Below, in pieces: positions 34,861 through 45,184 of a stretch of DNA of 64,000 nucleotides. The position numbers and the translations under genes are program-made. The notes beneath the pieces were generated by a model that was not told the origin of the DNA, searched no databases, and saw nothing but the letters and a program-made list of their open reading frames with translations. Positions within the stretch are counted from its first letter, which is position 1, and each line of letters begins with the position of its first letter. The stretch is from NCBI GenBank assembly GCA_027943335.1, contig BSBK01001870.1:868001-932000 (forward strand). The letters are read 5' to 3'. The stretch comes from Chamaecyparis obtusa (taxonomy: Eukaryota; Streptophyta; Pinopsida; Cupressales; Cupressaceae).

Positions 34861-35742
34861 GAAAGTTCCAGCCCCATGCATGATTCATATCCACAAATGA
34901 ACACGATGGAATCTGATGTTGATAGTGATGATTCCCGAGAATATGAGTGGGACACTTTATTTGAAGATTCATGCCATGATAAAGAGATTGTTGAAATACA
35001 CTCTTTTGCTAATGTCCCTAAAGTATAAATTCAAGATAGTGAAGATTTAGAGACACCTTCTACATACATACAACCCAGTCTACAAGAATCTAACATAGGG
35101 AAAACACATATTACTCATTCATGGATAAGAGAACCTCGGGTACCTTTGTGGGCAAGTGATTTGAATTTGAATTTTAACCCGCATGTGTTCTTCCTCGTAG
35201 AAGTCTTAGAGGACAATACTCAAGACAACACTCAAGAACATACTCAAATTAATGAAGATCCGGAGACACTTCCCATAAGGCAAGAACATAATTATCAGTG
35301 GGTAGGTGAACCTTATATACCTTCATGGTGGGATGATTCATATGGTAGGTTTACCCCACATGTTTTCTCTCCCAGAGAAGTCTTTGAGGACTCAAGTGAA
35401 GAGGACCTCAATCCTTCTTCCATGGACCATCTTGAGGAAGCTCACGTTATTGACCTTAATGATACAATGTATGAACCATCCAATGAGGTCATGTCCTTAA
35501 ACCTAGCTGATGATACTTTACATGTTGACTCTCTATCCTTGATGCATCCCGACCTTATTGATTGGGAACTAACCAAAACAAGTGACCTACTATATTTTCC
35601 CAATGACCAAGCAATGACCCAATACTTAAATGCAGTTGAGCCCTCTTTCACCGATGAGTTTAATTTGAACATGATGAGAATAGCGGGGGTCCAAGCTCTT
35701 AATCCAAGAAGAGAAAAAATGAAAATAAAAAATAAAAAATGA
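34861..35742 (+). pseudogene. Acidic linker between G-patch and reverse transcriptase
   Basis: 35146-35742 is an open, acidic frame with two related units: NPHVFFLVEVLEDNTQ near 35180 and TPHVFSPREVFEDSSEED near 35355, each preceded by a WASD or WWDD motif. It is rich in Asp, Glu and Ser and probably disordered. The frame ends in a basic MKIKNKK just before the RT frame. It has no catalytic motif. Confidence 0.55.
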
Positions 35743-37115
35743 AAAGTTCTAGTGGTGAAAACCACCATGTGGTAGTACTAGAACCAAAAAAAATAAAGAT
35801 AAAGGATGTTTCCTATGGTGAAAACCCAACTGTGGCACCTAAGGAAGAGAGGTTGGGTACCCTACCGGCACATGAGGAAGAAAGGTCATCAATTCTCATA
35901 GAGCCAATAGAGAAGGTCAACATTGGAACAAAATTGGATCCTAAATTCATACACCTAGCAGCTTCACTTACACCTTTAGAAAGAAAGCATTTTATCAAGT
36001 TTTTCCAAGAAAAACAAGTGAACTTTGCATGGTCTTATGCCAACATGTCGGGATTGGATCTTGACTTCATCATGCACCATTTGAATGTTAAACCAGGGGT
36101 TAAGCCCATCAAGCAGAAGTTGAGGAAGATGCACCCACATATAGCTCTCCTAGTTAAAGCAGAATTGGAGAAATTATTGAAGGTGGGGTTTATAAGAGCA
36201 ATTGCTTATGCTGAATGGATATCCAATATTGTACTAGTCACCAAGCATGACAAATCCATTCGTGTATGCATAGACTTTAGAGACTTAAATCTTGCATGTC
36301 CCAAAGATGACTTCCCACTTCCAAGCATAGATGCAATAGTGGACTTAACAGCTGGTCACTCTATGTATTCATTGATGGATGGTTTTAGCGGATATAATCA
36401 GATTAAAATTGTACCTGAAGACCAAGAAAAGATAGTGTTCACATGCCCTTGGGGAACTTTTTGTTGGAATGTAATGTCGTTCGGCCTCAAAAACGCTGGA
36501 GCTACTTACCAAAGGGTGATGGCCACTATTTTCCATGAAATGATGCACACCTTCCTAGAAGATTATGTGGATGACATATTGGCAAAGTCATATCAAAGAG
36601 AAGACCACTTGCAAATTCTAGAAAATATATTCACACATTTGGAGCAATTCAAAGTGAGGCTTAATCCAAAAAAATGTGCCTTTGGTGTTCAATCCAACAA
36701 ATTGTTAGGCTACATAGTTTCTGAAAAAGGCATTGAAGTGGATCTCAAAAAGGTTCAAGAAATAATGGATATGGAAATTCCAAAGAACATAAGCCAAATG
36801 AGGTATCTTCAAGGGAAGCTACAATCAATAAGAAGGTTCATTTCTCAACTGGCGGAAAAATGTCATTCATTCACAAGATTGCTACACAAAGATACCATTT
36901 TCACGTGGGATGAAGAATGTGACAAAGCCTTCACTTTTTTGGAAACTTATTTAATAAATCTATCAATTCTAATGCCTCCTATCAAAGGAAAACCATTTCT
37001 TCTGTACATATCTGCAACCGAGAGGTCTTTAGGAGTTCTTTTGGCACAAGAAGATGATCAAGGAAAAGAAAGAGTAATCTACTATTTGAGCTGCACATTG
37101 TCAAGTATGAATTGA
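35739..37115 (+). pseudogene. Gypsy reverse transcriptase and first RNase H
   Basis: A frame of 458 codons has all RT blocks: KQKLRKMHPHIALLVKAELE, RVCIDFRDLNLACPKDDFPL, YSLMDGFSGYNQI (first catalytic Asp), FGLKNAGATYQR, and EDYVDDIL with YVDD at about codon 276, then GYIVSEKGIEVD. The connected RNase H at the C terminus has LLYISATERSLGVLLAQE, where the first catalytic Asp is replaced, a usual loss in Tat elements that carry a second RNase H. It ends in TGA because one base is missing at about 37110; the next frame resumes immediately. Confidence 0.92.
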
Positions 37116-38197
37116 ACTACACATTCATGGAAAGAGCATGTCTAAAAGTTTTCTTCACTTCACAAAAATTGAGACATTACATGTTGATGCACAAGGTGAA
37201 GCTTATTGCAAAGATTAACCCTCTAAAATACTTGCTTAGCAAAACTGCCTTAACGAGTAGAATAGCAAAATGGGTCATGATATTAAGTGATTTCAACATT
37301 GAGTATGTGGATAGGAAGGCCATTAAAGGACAAGTGATAGCAGATCACTTAGCTAAAAATCCATTGGTTTCTACACATCCCATTCAAGTGGAGTTTCCTG
37401 ATTCAGAAATTGTCACTACAGAAGCCAAGACATGGAAGTTGTACTTTGACAGATCATATACACAAGGAGGTTCTGGGGCTGGCATATTATTCGTTACCCC
37501 TCAAGGGTATACTATTCCCAAGTCATACAAACTGTTATTCCCATGTACCAACAACATAGCTGAATATGAAGCTTTATTCATTGGTATCAAGATGGCTTTA
37601 GAATGGAACATCACCGAGCTACAAGTATATGGAGACTCTCAATTAGTAATCAATCAAGTCAATGATGAATACAATACCAAAGATGAAAAAATAATGCCAT
37701 ACAAGACAATGATTGATGCTTGGAAAAAGTACTTTGCTTTGATAACTTTTGAGCAAATTCCAAGAGAGAAGAACAGAGCAGCTGATGCAATGGCTACCTT
37801 GGCTTCATTACTCCAAAAACCTGATCAAAATGAGAGGTATGAATTCTTGGTGGAAGAGTTGGCAAAATTGACATTTGACCTTCCCAATTCCCAAATTGTT
37901 GCATTACTCAATGGACATGATTCACCTTGGTATGACCCTATATATACATATGTCAAAGACCAAGTGTTACCTGAAAACCAATCCCAAGCCCAAAAACAAA
38001 ATTTCATAAGACAATCAACTCGTTACATTATCCTCTCCAACACATTGTATCATGAAAGTCTTGACGGGACTTTACTTAGATGTCTAGAGGAAGAAGAGTC
38101 TAAGGTAGCTTTATGTGAGGTTCATGAGGGCATTTGCGGGTCGCATTCAAGCAATTTAAACCTAGCTAAGAAGATCCTTCACATGGGGTATTTTTGA
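37112..38197 (+). pseudogene. RNase H remnant, archaeal-type RNase H and start of integrase
   Basis: Continues the first RNase H tail (YTFMERACLKVFFTSQKLRH). A complete archaeal-type RNase H follows (about 37430-37830): LYFDRSYTQGGSGAGILF, AEYEALFIGIKMAL, VYGDSQLVINQV, NRAADAMATLA, keeping the D-E-D-D set. Then comes the integrase zinc-binding start (EVHEGICGSHSS ... HMGYF). The stop at 38195-38197 is TGA where the family has Trp. The same frame continues to 39184. Confidence 0.9.
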
Positions 38198-39184
38198 AAA
38201 ACCTTAGAGAAAGATGCTTGTCACTTTGTTAAAATATTCAGCAAATATCAATACCATGGAGACATGATACATGTACAAGCACAAGAGTTACATCCTTTTG
38301 TTACACCTTGGCCATTTTATCAATGGGGGTTTGACTTGATTGGAGTAATTTATCCACCGTCATCCAATGGGCACAAGTACATCATCACCGCTACGGAGTA
38401 CTTCACTAAATGGGTAGAGGTCATTCCTTTAATCACGACCATAGGCAAACAAATCTCCATGTTCATTCTCAATCACATCATTTGCAGATATGGTATTCCT
38501 TATGCCATCATCACCGACAATGGATCATAATTCAAGAACAAAGATGTGGATGAACTTTGTGATATGTTTCATATTACACATCACTCTTCTTCCATTTATT
38601 ATCCACAAGGAAATGGACAAGCCAAAGCTACTAATAAGAACATTTTGGAAATCTTGAAAAGACCGGTAAATAAATTAGGAAGAGATTGGCATGTGCAAAT
38701 CAACCTAGCTTTGTGGGCTTATAGAACTAGCATCTGGACACCTACATGAGCTACACCATATTCATTGGTTTATGGAGCCGAAGTTGTTCTACCTTTGGAG
38801 GTTGAAATCCCATCCCTAAGAGTATCATTGCATGAATTAATAACGGATGAAGATTATAGAGTTGCTTGACTTCAACAATTGGAATTGTTAGAAGAACATC
38901 AAGCACAAGCCTATGACCATTTGAAAGTCTATCAAAATAGGATTTCAAGAAACTATAATAAGCATATCAAACCGAGAGTCTTTCAAGTAGGTGACTTAGT
39001 GCTAAGGGAGAACCCTAAAAATCAGGCAGAAAGGGAGAAGAAGGGTAAATGGGAAGCAAATTGGCTTGGTCCTTTTGTAATTGTTTCTTCATTTGGAACA
39101 AGGACTTACAAATTAGCCAATTGTGATGGGAAAGAATTACAAGAGCCCATTAACAACATCCATTTAAAGAGGTTCCATACCTAA
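38198..39184 (+). pseudogene. Gypsy integrase, catalytic core and C terminus
   Basis: In frame with the preceding segment but broken by stops at 38528-38530, 38747-38749 and 38867-38869. The core has WGFDLIGVI (first Asp), IITDNGS (second Asp) and YYPQGNGQAKATNK, where the catalytic Glu of GQAEATNK is Lys. The second Cys pair of the zinc finger is also lost (FSKYQYH). The C-terminal part has FQVGDLVLRENPKNQ, WLGPFVIV and HLKRFHT, the end of plant Gypsy pol. Three independent defects make it inactive. Confidence 0.9.
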
Positions 39185-39239
39185 TCAGATGAAAGAGTAT
39201 TAGAATAAAGAGTATTAGACGAGTGTGTATCTGATGACT

Positions 39240-39500
39240 CTTGTATATACGAAAATAAAAAAAGACCAAAAACATTGAGAAAAGTTCAAAATCCCAAAAA
39301 AAAATTGAAAAAAAGAAAAAGAAAAATAAATTGAAAAAAGAAAAAGAAAATAAAAATAAAATGGAAAAAGATAAAAAAGTAACTTGGTGAAAACCTAGCA
39401 ATAGGCGCCTTGGTAGCAAAAAAAAGAAAAGAAACAAAGGAAAAGAGCAATAAACCCAAAAGGTGAAAACTTGGCAATCAAGCACCTTTTGTTCCCTTAA
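39240..39500 (+). repeat. A-rich spacer with repeated GGTGAAAACCTRGCAA
   Basis: After pol there is a run of GAAAAAG/AAATAAA units (39260-39380), then GGTGAAAACCTAGCAATAGG at about 39397 and AGGTGAAAACTTGGCAATCA at about 39461. Together they make a short direct repeat flanking another A-rich stretch. Not coding. The long frame on the opposite strand here is a Phe/Leu-rich artefact of the A tracts. Confidence 0.55.
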
Positions 39501-41439
39501 GTCTTTCCGAGTTGCATGTGTACATATTGCATTTCCATCATCTCGCTTGCAAATCTTCATTGCAATCGTCATTTGTGCATAGTCATAATAAAATCTTTCA
39601 ACTACTTTGTTGCATTTTAGAAACCCTATTGCCCTAAGTTGTCACACGATCATATTTATCACTTGGGGGCAGGAAAGGATTGGATTTTTTGGTACAAACA
39701 GATTCAATTAGGGCTACATTCGGTCACACATCAGAGGTAATTATCAGAGCTTCAGAAGAGAGAGATTTTTATTGAACCTTTTATGGATATCATTGTTCAC
39801 AACCAAGTGTTTTGATCCTACAACTTGATCCTTGAGACTTCATTGACTTTATTATTCAGGACTAGAAATTGACAACACTTAAAAGATCAGAATGTTTGGA
39901 AATTCTTTTTGAAAATCTTGATACATGGCAAAACACTTGAAGTTATTTTTGATGATCTTTATTGAATTGACTTTTATCATGTCTTTTTAGCTGATTGATG
40001 ATGTTTTGACTAGATTGGCCATGATGGAGACATGATATTTTTTCTTTCCTTTGAGTGACTGTCTTGAGGGAGATCCATCAACTTATGTGAATTTGTCTAA
40101 TGATGTGGTCATCAAAGAACCATCGAGGACTATCATATAAGGTGGAGGATTGACCTTTGCTTGTTTACACAAACAAATACCTTGGCTATTTAGATCTTCC
40201 ATATCTTAATACCAAAATTCACTTGCAACATTGAATCTGTTGAAACTGGTATTCATACTCCCATAGTTGGTTATTCAACTAGTGAGGGTTGTACTAGTTT
40301 CCTAAATGGTTACCAAAAGCAAGATAAAGCGGTATTAATATCATCATGATGTGGTCAGTGATGGTTGTACTTGCTTTCCAGTCCTACAATGCTCAATGAT
40401 GAAAATATTTCTCTATGGCATTTCTTTGCTAAAAGCTAGTGATAATTTAGTTGCATTGCATTGCATTTTCATGTTAGATTAAGTGCATGGTTTGTAGTTA
40501 TTTTTCCAAGGGAAAAGGGGTTTAGTTAATCAGCTTGATAAAAAAGAAAAAAGAAAAAAAAGGGGTTCAATTAAACATCATCATCCTTGGTTCAAATCAG
40601 TCATGTGAGATTATCTTTTGCATTCATTCATAGCATTACTCATTAGTAATTATCCTTATATCAGAAAAGCAAAAGAGAAAGGATTCATTACTCATACATC
40701 ATTTGCATAAAGAGTCTCATACATTCAAAAAATCAAAAACATGGTTGCATTCATATCCATATTTCCATAATAACACATTTTGCATCCATACATTGAAAAT
40801 CAGAAAAGCATATCAAAAAAATTACATGATCATTTGCATCCATCTATCTATATCATATATATGATACATTGCATCCATAGCATATTCAAAAGTAAATGCA
40901 TCATAAAACATCGCATTTAGCTACATATAAGGATAATCTCACATGTAAACATCAAGAGAATCAAGGAAAGTATATCATCATTTAAATGTCATAACTTCAA
41001 TGATCCATCAAATCTATATATCAAAGATACAATGTCAATAACAAAGTGGTATATCAAAGTTCTGATCAATAAAACATCAACATGATACAATAAAGTCATC
41101 AATGAGGAGATCCATAATCAATAATCATGATCCTATCGGGCCACCTGATCCATCACCAGCACTTGATCCATCCGGACCCTTGTCACCTGGTCTATCCTAT
41201 GTAGGAGGAGTCTGACTAGTGCTAGCAATACTAGGTCTCTGAGTCATAATGGTCATAAACTACTACATCATAGTGGCTATCTGATCTAATCTACCGAAAA
41301 CTATTGATAAACCTACCTGTAAAGTCCTCACATCCTGTGATATAGTATCCATGCTAGGAGCAGTCTAAGATGTCTGACCCGTATCCTAAGACTGAGGTAT
41401 CTTTGAAGGCACCTACTGTGCCAGAATCTATGTCTACTG
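39501..41439 (+). other. 3' non-coding region of the Gypsy element, first part
   Basis: No ORF is supported. A purine-rich ACTTGGGGGCAGGAAAGGAT at 39661 resembles an internal PPT. 40600-41110 is low-complexity, with CATTTGCATCCAT and ATATCATC repeats. Confidence 0.5.
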
Positions 41440-42905
41440 ATCTAAAGACGCTTGATGTAACTGAACCAAAGGATCCTGTCCACCAGGAACCTGTCTAGCA
41501 ACATCAATATGTACATATCTCCTGACTCTTTGCTATCTCTGATGTCCCTCCACTGCTGCAGCTCTAGGATGAACAAACCTGGGTCCCTGTCCCTGTCCAA
41601 GTCCTTGTCCCTATCCAGGTTCATGTTGTACCTGCATGCCATCTATGTCCCTAGCCCTGACATGTCCACCTCGTACATGTGGCCCATCTTGTCCTCTACC
41701 CATAGCTTTAGGAGCTCTTTGTCCTCTGTGATGATGCCTAGGTCTACCACCATCATCCCCACCATCATCTCCCCTATCATCATCAGATCACTCATCTCTA
41801 TCCGGGATCGGCTCCACAGGATTGGTAAATCTCACAAATCTATTATGAGACCACCACTCTCTGTATTATGTAGACATCCCAGCATTTTCCACATGCTCTA
41901 ATATATCCCATTTGCAAAACATCATCCTGATAATCCAGTCACAAAAAAATAGAAAATCAATCTGAGCCCCCCACATAGATCACTTAGCTTGAACGCGAGC
42001 ATACAAAGCCATACCCTACGACATATCCTGATACCTATCGTATTGTCAAGAAACTTGACCAAAGAAAAATCTCTCTATCACAAGGGTCGACCGACCAATC
42101 ATCCAATGTGGAGAAAACATATAAGGGAGCTCGTCATCATCCTCCCTCCAACCCTCACAGCCTAGATATGGTCTCCAGATGACCTGATCCATATCATCAA
42201 TCCTGTGGTGCTAGTACTCTAACTTGCCCAGATGATGTTGGACAACCATGCTGCCATATACAAAAATGCATAAGGAAAACCATGATGTCTTATACGATCT
42301 GACAATGGTCTTATAATGGGAAGATGCTCCCATACCCACAACTACAATATCACAGCACCGACTGCCAAGGAAGCATTGGATCTATAAACCACCTCATGCA
42401 AATCATTGTATAGCTATGCTAGAATGCAAGAGCCCCAATCAAAATGCTGAGGTTGTGTAAGAAAATCCTCTAACATACAGCCCCATCCAAGAGAAAAACC
42501 ATGACCTCACCCGTCGGGAAGCAACAATCCGCCTATCAAAGCACCCAAAACTACTGGCAAAGTGGAAAATGAAGCAAACTATGCCCAAGTGATAGTATCA
42601 TCATCAATGGTGTTATCTCCAAACACCCATTTACAAACTATGCTATCATATACTGAATCATAATAAACCATCTCACCCTGGGTTGGAATGTGAAGCAATT
42701 TGTACACATCCTCTGGAGTGATGGTCATCTCCCCGAAAGGTAAATGAAAGGTATTGTGGTCATAGTGCCAACACTCTGCCATAGCTGTAAGAAGACCACG
42801 GTTCAGCTGAAACCGTGGGATATCAAGAAGGAAACTCAAGCCACACATCTTGATGACGTGGTACTCTGGTGGGGTCAACTCCTGACCAAGGTCTAGAATC
42901 TAAGA
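41440..42905 (-). pseudogene. Antisense plant mobile domain (PMD) protein in the Gypsy 3' region
   Basis: Read on the minus strand, 42878-42579 gives IKMCGLSFLLDIPRFQLN, LLTAMAECWHYDHNTFHLPF and GEMTITPEDVYKLLHIP, a clear match to the N-terminal part of the plant mobile domain (aminotransferase-like PMD). The frame continues downstream through stops: SFSTLPVVLGALIGGLLLP, then LYNDLHEVVYRSNASLAVGA, then LWVWEHLPIIRP, matching the PMD tail. Most stops fall where Trp is expected. A low-complexity Asp/Arg tail (LDRDKDLDRDRDPG) lies at about 41600. PMD ORFs carried by Tat-type Gypsy elements are known. No intact start codon is seen. Confidence 0.82.
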
Positions 42906-43309
42906 TGCAACAGTTCGTATGTAAAGCTTACGGAAATGTGCTTGTTTATCAAATCAAGGGAATCATATCACTTTTCTATATTAGTGGATCATTTTAAGTC
43001 AATCAATCCTATCAAAGAATCAGAGTATCAATCCTATCAAACCTAGTACCATTTGTTCGTGTCTCTATATCCTGAGAATGAATTATCAGTTATCTACCTA
43101 TCAGTATCCTACTATCAGTTTTTCTATCCTATCAGATTGACAAATAAAACATTCATTGGTACCATTATCCTGATATCCTAATCACTTGTTTTGCTTAACT
43201 ACAATAGACTTGTCTATCTTGGAAATTCAATCGATCATCCAGAGACATCAAATTTTTACTAGAAAATCAAGTTTGAGAATAAAAATATATATCAAAAATC
43301 CTTTAGGCA
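42906..43309. other. Non-coding spacer upstream of the antisense PMD frame
   Basis: Rich in CCTATCA repeats (TATCCTATCAGA, CAATCCTATCAAA) between about 42985 and 43190. This is where an antisense promoter would have to lie. No clear TATA box on the minus strand. Confidence 0.4.
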
Positions 43310-43660
43310 TCATTTGTCTATGTGGAGGCGGCATTTTACCTTAGGCGGTGCAAAAAATTGCATACGCGACACTTTATTACTCATATGCGGTACTTCACAT
43401 TTCATGCATCATTTTAAAGCTCTAGGCGACATTTTATCATGCCTAGGCATCATTTAAAACCTAGGGTTTCTCAAGCGGAATATCATCTATAAATTGGCAT
43501 TAAAACCCCATTTCTACATAGCATTTAAAATTGATTGGGTGAGTTTTTAACTATCCTAAGCGGCATTTAACTACGTGGAGGTGTCATTTAAATGCGCAAA
43601 TGCATCATTTCACAAGTTTACATGGCATTTCATATATACTACGTGACATTTTGCAAATTT
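43310..43660 (+). repeat. TAGGCGNCATTT array near the Gypsy 3' end, reverse complement of the leader motifs
   Basis: Copies include TAGGCATCATTT (43313), GAGGCGGCATTTTA (43325), TAGGCGGTGCA (43342), TAGGCGACATTTTA (43423), TAGGCATCATTTAAA (43444), AAGCGGCATTTAA (43558), GAGGTGTCATTTAAA (43578) and ACGTGACATTTTG (43641). The reverse complement, AAATGNCGCCTA, matches the leader motif AAATGACGCCTATGA. Confidence 0.75.
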
Positions 43661-44316
43661 TAAAATACAAAATCATGAAATAAATGCAATAAATGCTAAA
43701 AACATTGCAATAAATGCATGAAAGAGGTTCAAAAACACTCACAGGAGGTTTTTAATCCAAGGGTCTCTGATATCGACAACCTCTCTCAAACCGATGCTCT
43801 CGAATAGGCACAACCATCGTGATCAACTATCTCAGGATCAAAGCACAATCTCAATAGTGAAAAGTGAAAATGAATAGTAAATTTAGGTTTTAAACCTATT
43901 TGTGCTAATTTTGACCTAATTTTGAGGAAATTTTTGACCTAGTGACCTATATCAACATATCAATCAAACCGGGGCATTTGTTGAAATCTAAATATCATCA
44001 ATGTTTTCAGAAATGAAAACATATTGGATCGACAACATCAAATATTCCTATCAAGCGATCAATTTGTTTTCATTTCTGAGGGGGCATCATAAGAGTATCG
44101 AATTGGCATCAAAACATCATTGAATCTGGGGCATCAAAATTTTTGAACTATTATCAGTGGGGCATATCATATCAAATGTTGAATCATATCATGTAGTATC
44201 ATTAATCATATCAGGTATCAAATCAAGACCTAAATCAATTGCCTATTAGTTAATCGGGACCTAAAAGTGATCAGGACTTAAAATTTTCTTTGAATCAATG
44301 CGCTACACACATTAAT
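43661..44316 (+). other. Region before the PPT with several GGGGCAT decoys
   Basis: No ORF is supported. Purine-rich GGGGCAT boxes occur at about 43972 (CCGGGGCATTTGTTGA), 44085 (GAGGGGGCATCA), 44127 (CTGGGGCATCA) and 44157 (GTGGGGCATATCA), echoing the true PPT at 44317-44331. Confidence 0.5.
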
Positions 44317-44331
44317 CCAAAGAGGGGCATT
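44317..44331 (+). promoter_or_regulatory. Polypurine tract of the Gypsy element
   Basis: CCAAAGAGGGGCATT abuts the 3' LTR start at 44332. Confidence 0.75.
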
Positions 44332-45179
44332 TGTAGACATCAAAAATTGGGTAGGTGTCTTAGAATCATTCAAATTTGCAAAATCTCAATAAAATGCTCT
44401 AATTCTCATCAAAATGGATCAAATCAATAAAATCAAATGATGACATTAAATAATTAAATACAAGCTTGAAGGGGTCAAAAGCACTATATAATTAATTTTA
44501 ATCAATTAATTGTATAGTTTTAAATCAAAAATCAAATTGAACCTATTCCCTTACATGGCTAATTTAATTAATTGATGGAATTTAATTAATCCTAATATCT
44601 TTCAACAACATTTGAGAAACCAATGAGAATTGAGAACAAAAGCACATGGATCACTCCAAAATAGTTGAATCTCAATCACACATTTCAACTTTGAATCTCA
44701 TCCACTCAAATTTGTCTTTTTGTCCAAACCTTTGAGAAAAACATTTAAATTGTCCCCCCATTTAAAAACATTGCAAAGTTTTTGACTCAACCAAGGCTAA
44801 ATCATGATTAAATAACTCTAACCCTACCCTTGGGAATTTACTATAAATAAGAGGCATTTTGAGAGCAATAATCATCTTATAAATTCATTTACAAAGCATC
44901 ACCATTACAGGCAATTTCATAGCAACTGAGAGCATTTGAATTATCTTTGTATCAATTTGAGAGTTTGAGAGCTAGATTAAGCATTGTACTATCATATTTC
45001 TCATTCTAGGATTATCACTAGTGGAGAATAGGCTGAGAGCTTCACTTACAAAACTTAGATAGAGAACCATGGGATGTCATGGATGTTAATTTCAATTCTT
45101 AGCTTAAATTTGCATTGTATTTTTCTAGAATTGTAGTTGATTATCCTAATTTCATGAAGGTGTTAAACATACACACCCA
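44332..45179 (+). repeat. 3' LTR of the Gypsy element
   Basis: 848 bp, starts TGTAGACATC and ends ACACACCCA. It matches the 5' LTR with about 26 substitutions by eye. It lacks the block of about 55 bp present in the 5' LTR; the missing block lies between copies of AAATCAAT, consistent with deletion by short-repeat recombination. Confidence 0.92.
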
Positions 45180-45184
45180 CTAAC
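45180..45184. repeat. Target-site duplication CTAAC (right)
   Basis: Exact copy of 28247-28251, directly after the 3' LTR. Confidence 0.9.

Larger units (their letters stand above)
28252..45179 (+). mobile_element. 16.9 kb Tat-like Ty3/Gypsy retrotransposon, complete but inactivated
   Basis: Bounded by two closely similar LTRs and a perfect 5-bp TSD. Order: LTR, PBS, 2.5 kb leader, gag, protease, G-patch, linker, RT, RNase H, archaeal-type RNase H, integrase, A-rich spacer, about 5 kb 3' region with an antisense PMD pseudogene, PPT, LTR. A second (archaeal-type) RNase H and extra ORFs between pol and the 3' LTR are known features of the Tat lineage. By eye the LTRs differ at roughly 26 of 848 aligned positions (about 3%), so insertion is moderately old. 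All ORFs carry stops or shifts. Confidence 0.93.

Noticed and set aside
39150..39572. Minus-strand ORF of 140 codons (Phe/Leu-rich, membrane-like)
   Set aside because: It is the complement of A-rich spacer sequence after integrase; the hydrophobicity is an artefact of poly-A/GA tracts.
41509..41901. Plus-strand Ser-rich ORF of 130 codons
   Set aside because: It is the shadow of the antisense PMD C-terminal low-complexity tail.
28252..45179. Integrated pararetrovirus or other plant virus
   Set aside because: Two LTRs, TSD, integrase and Tat-type dual RNase H identify a Ty3/Gypsy retrotransposon; there is no movement protein or coat-protein-type pararetroviral layout.
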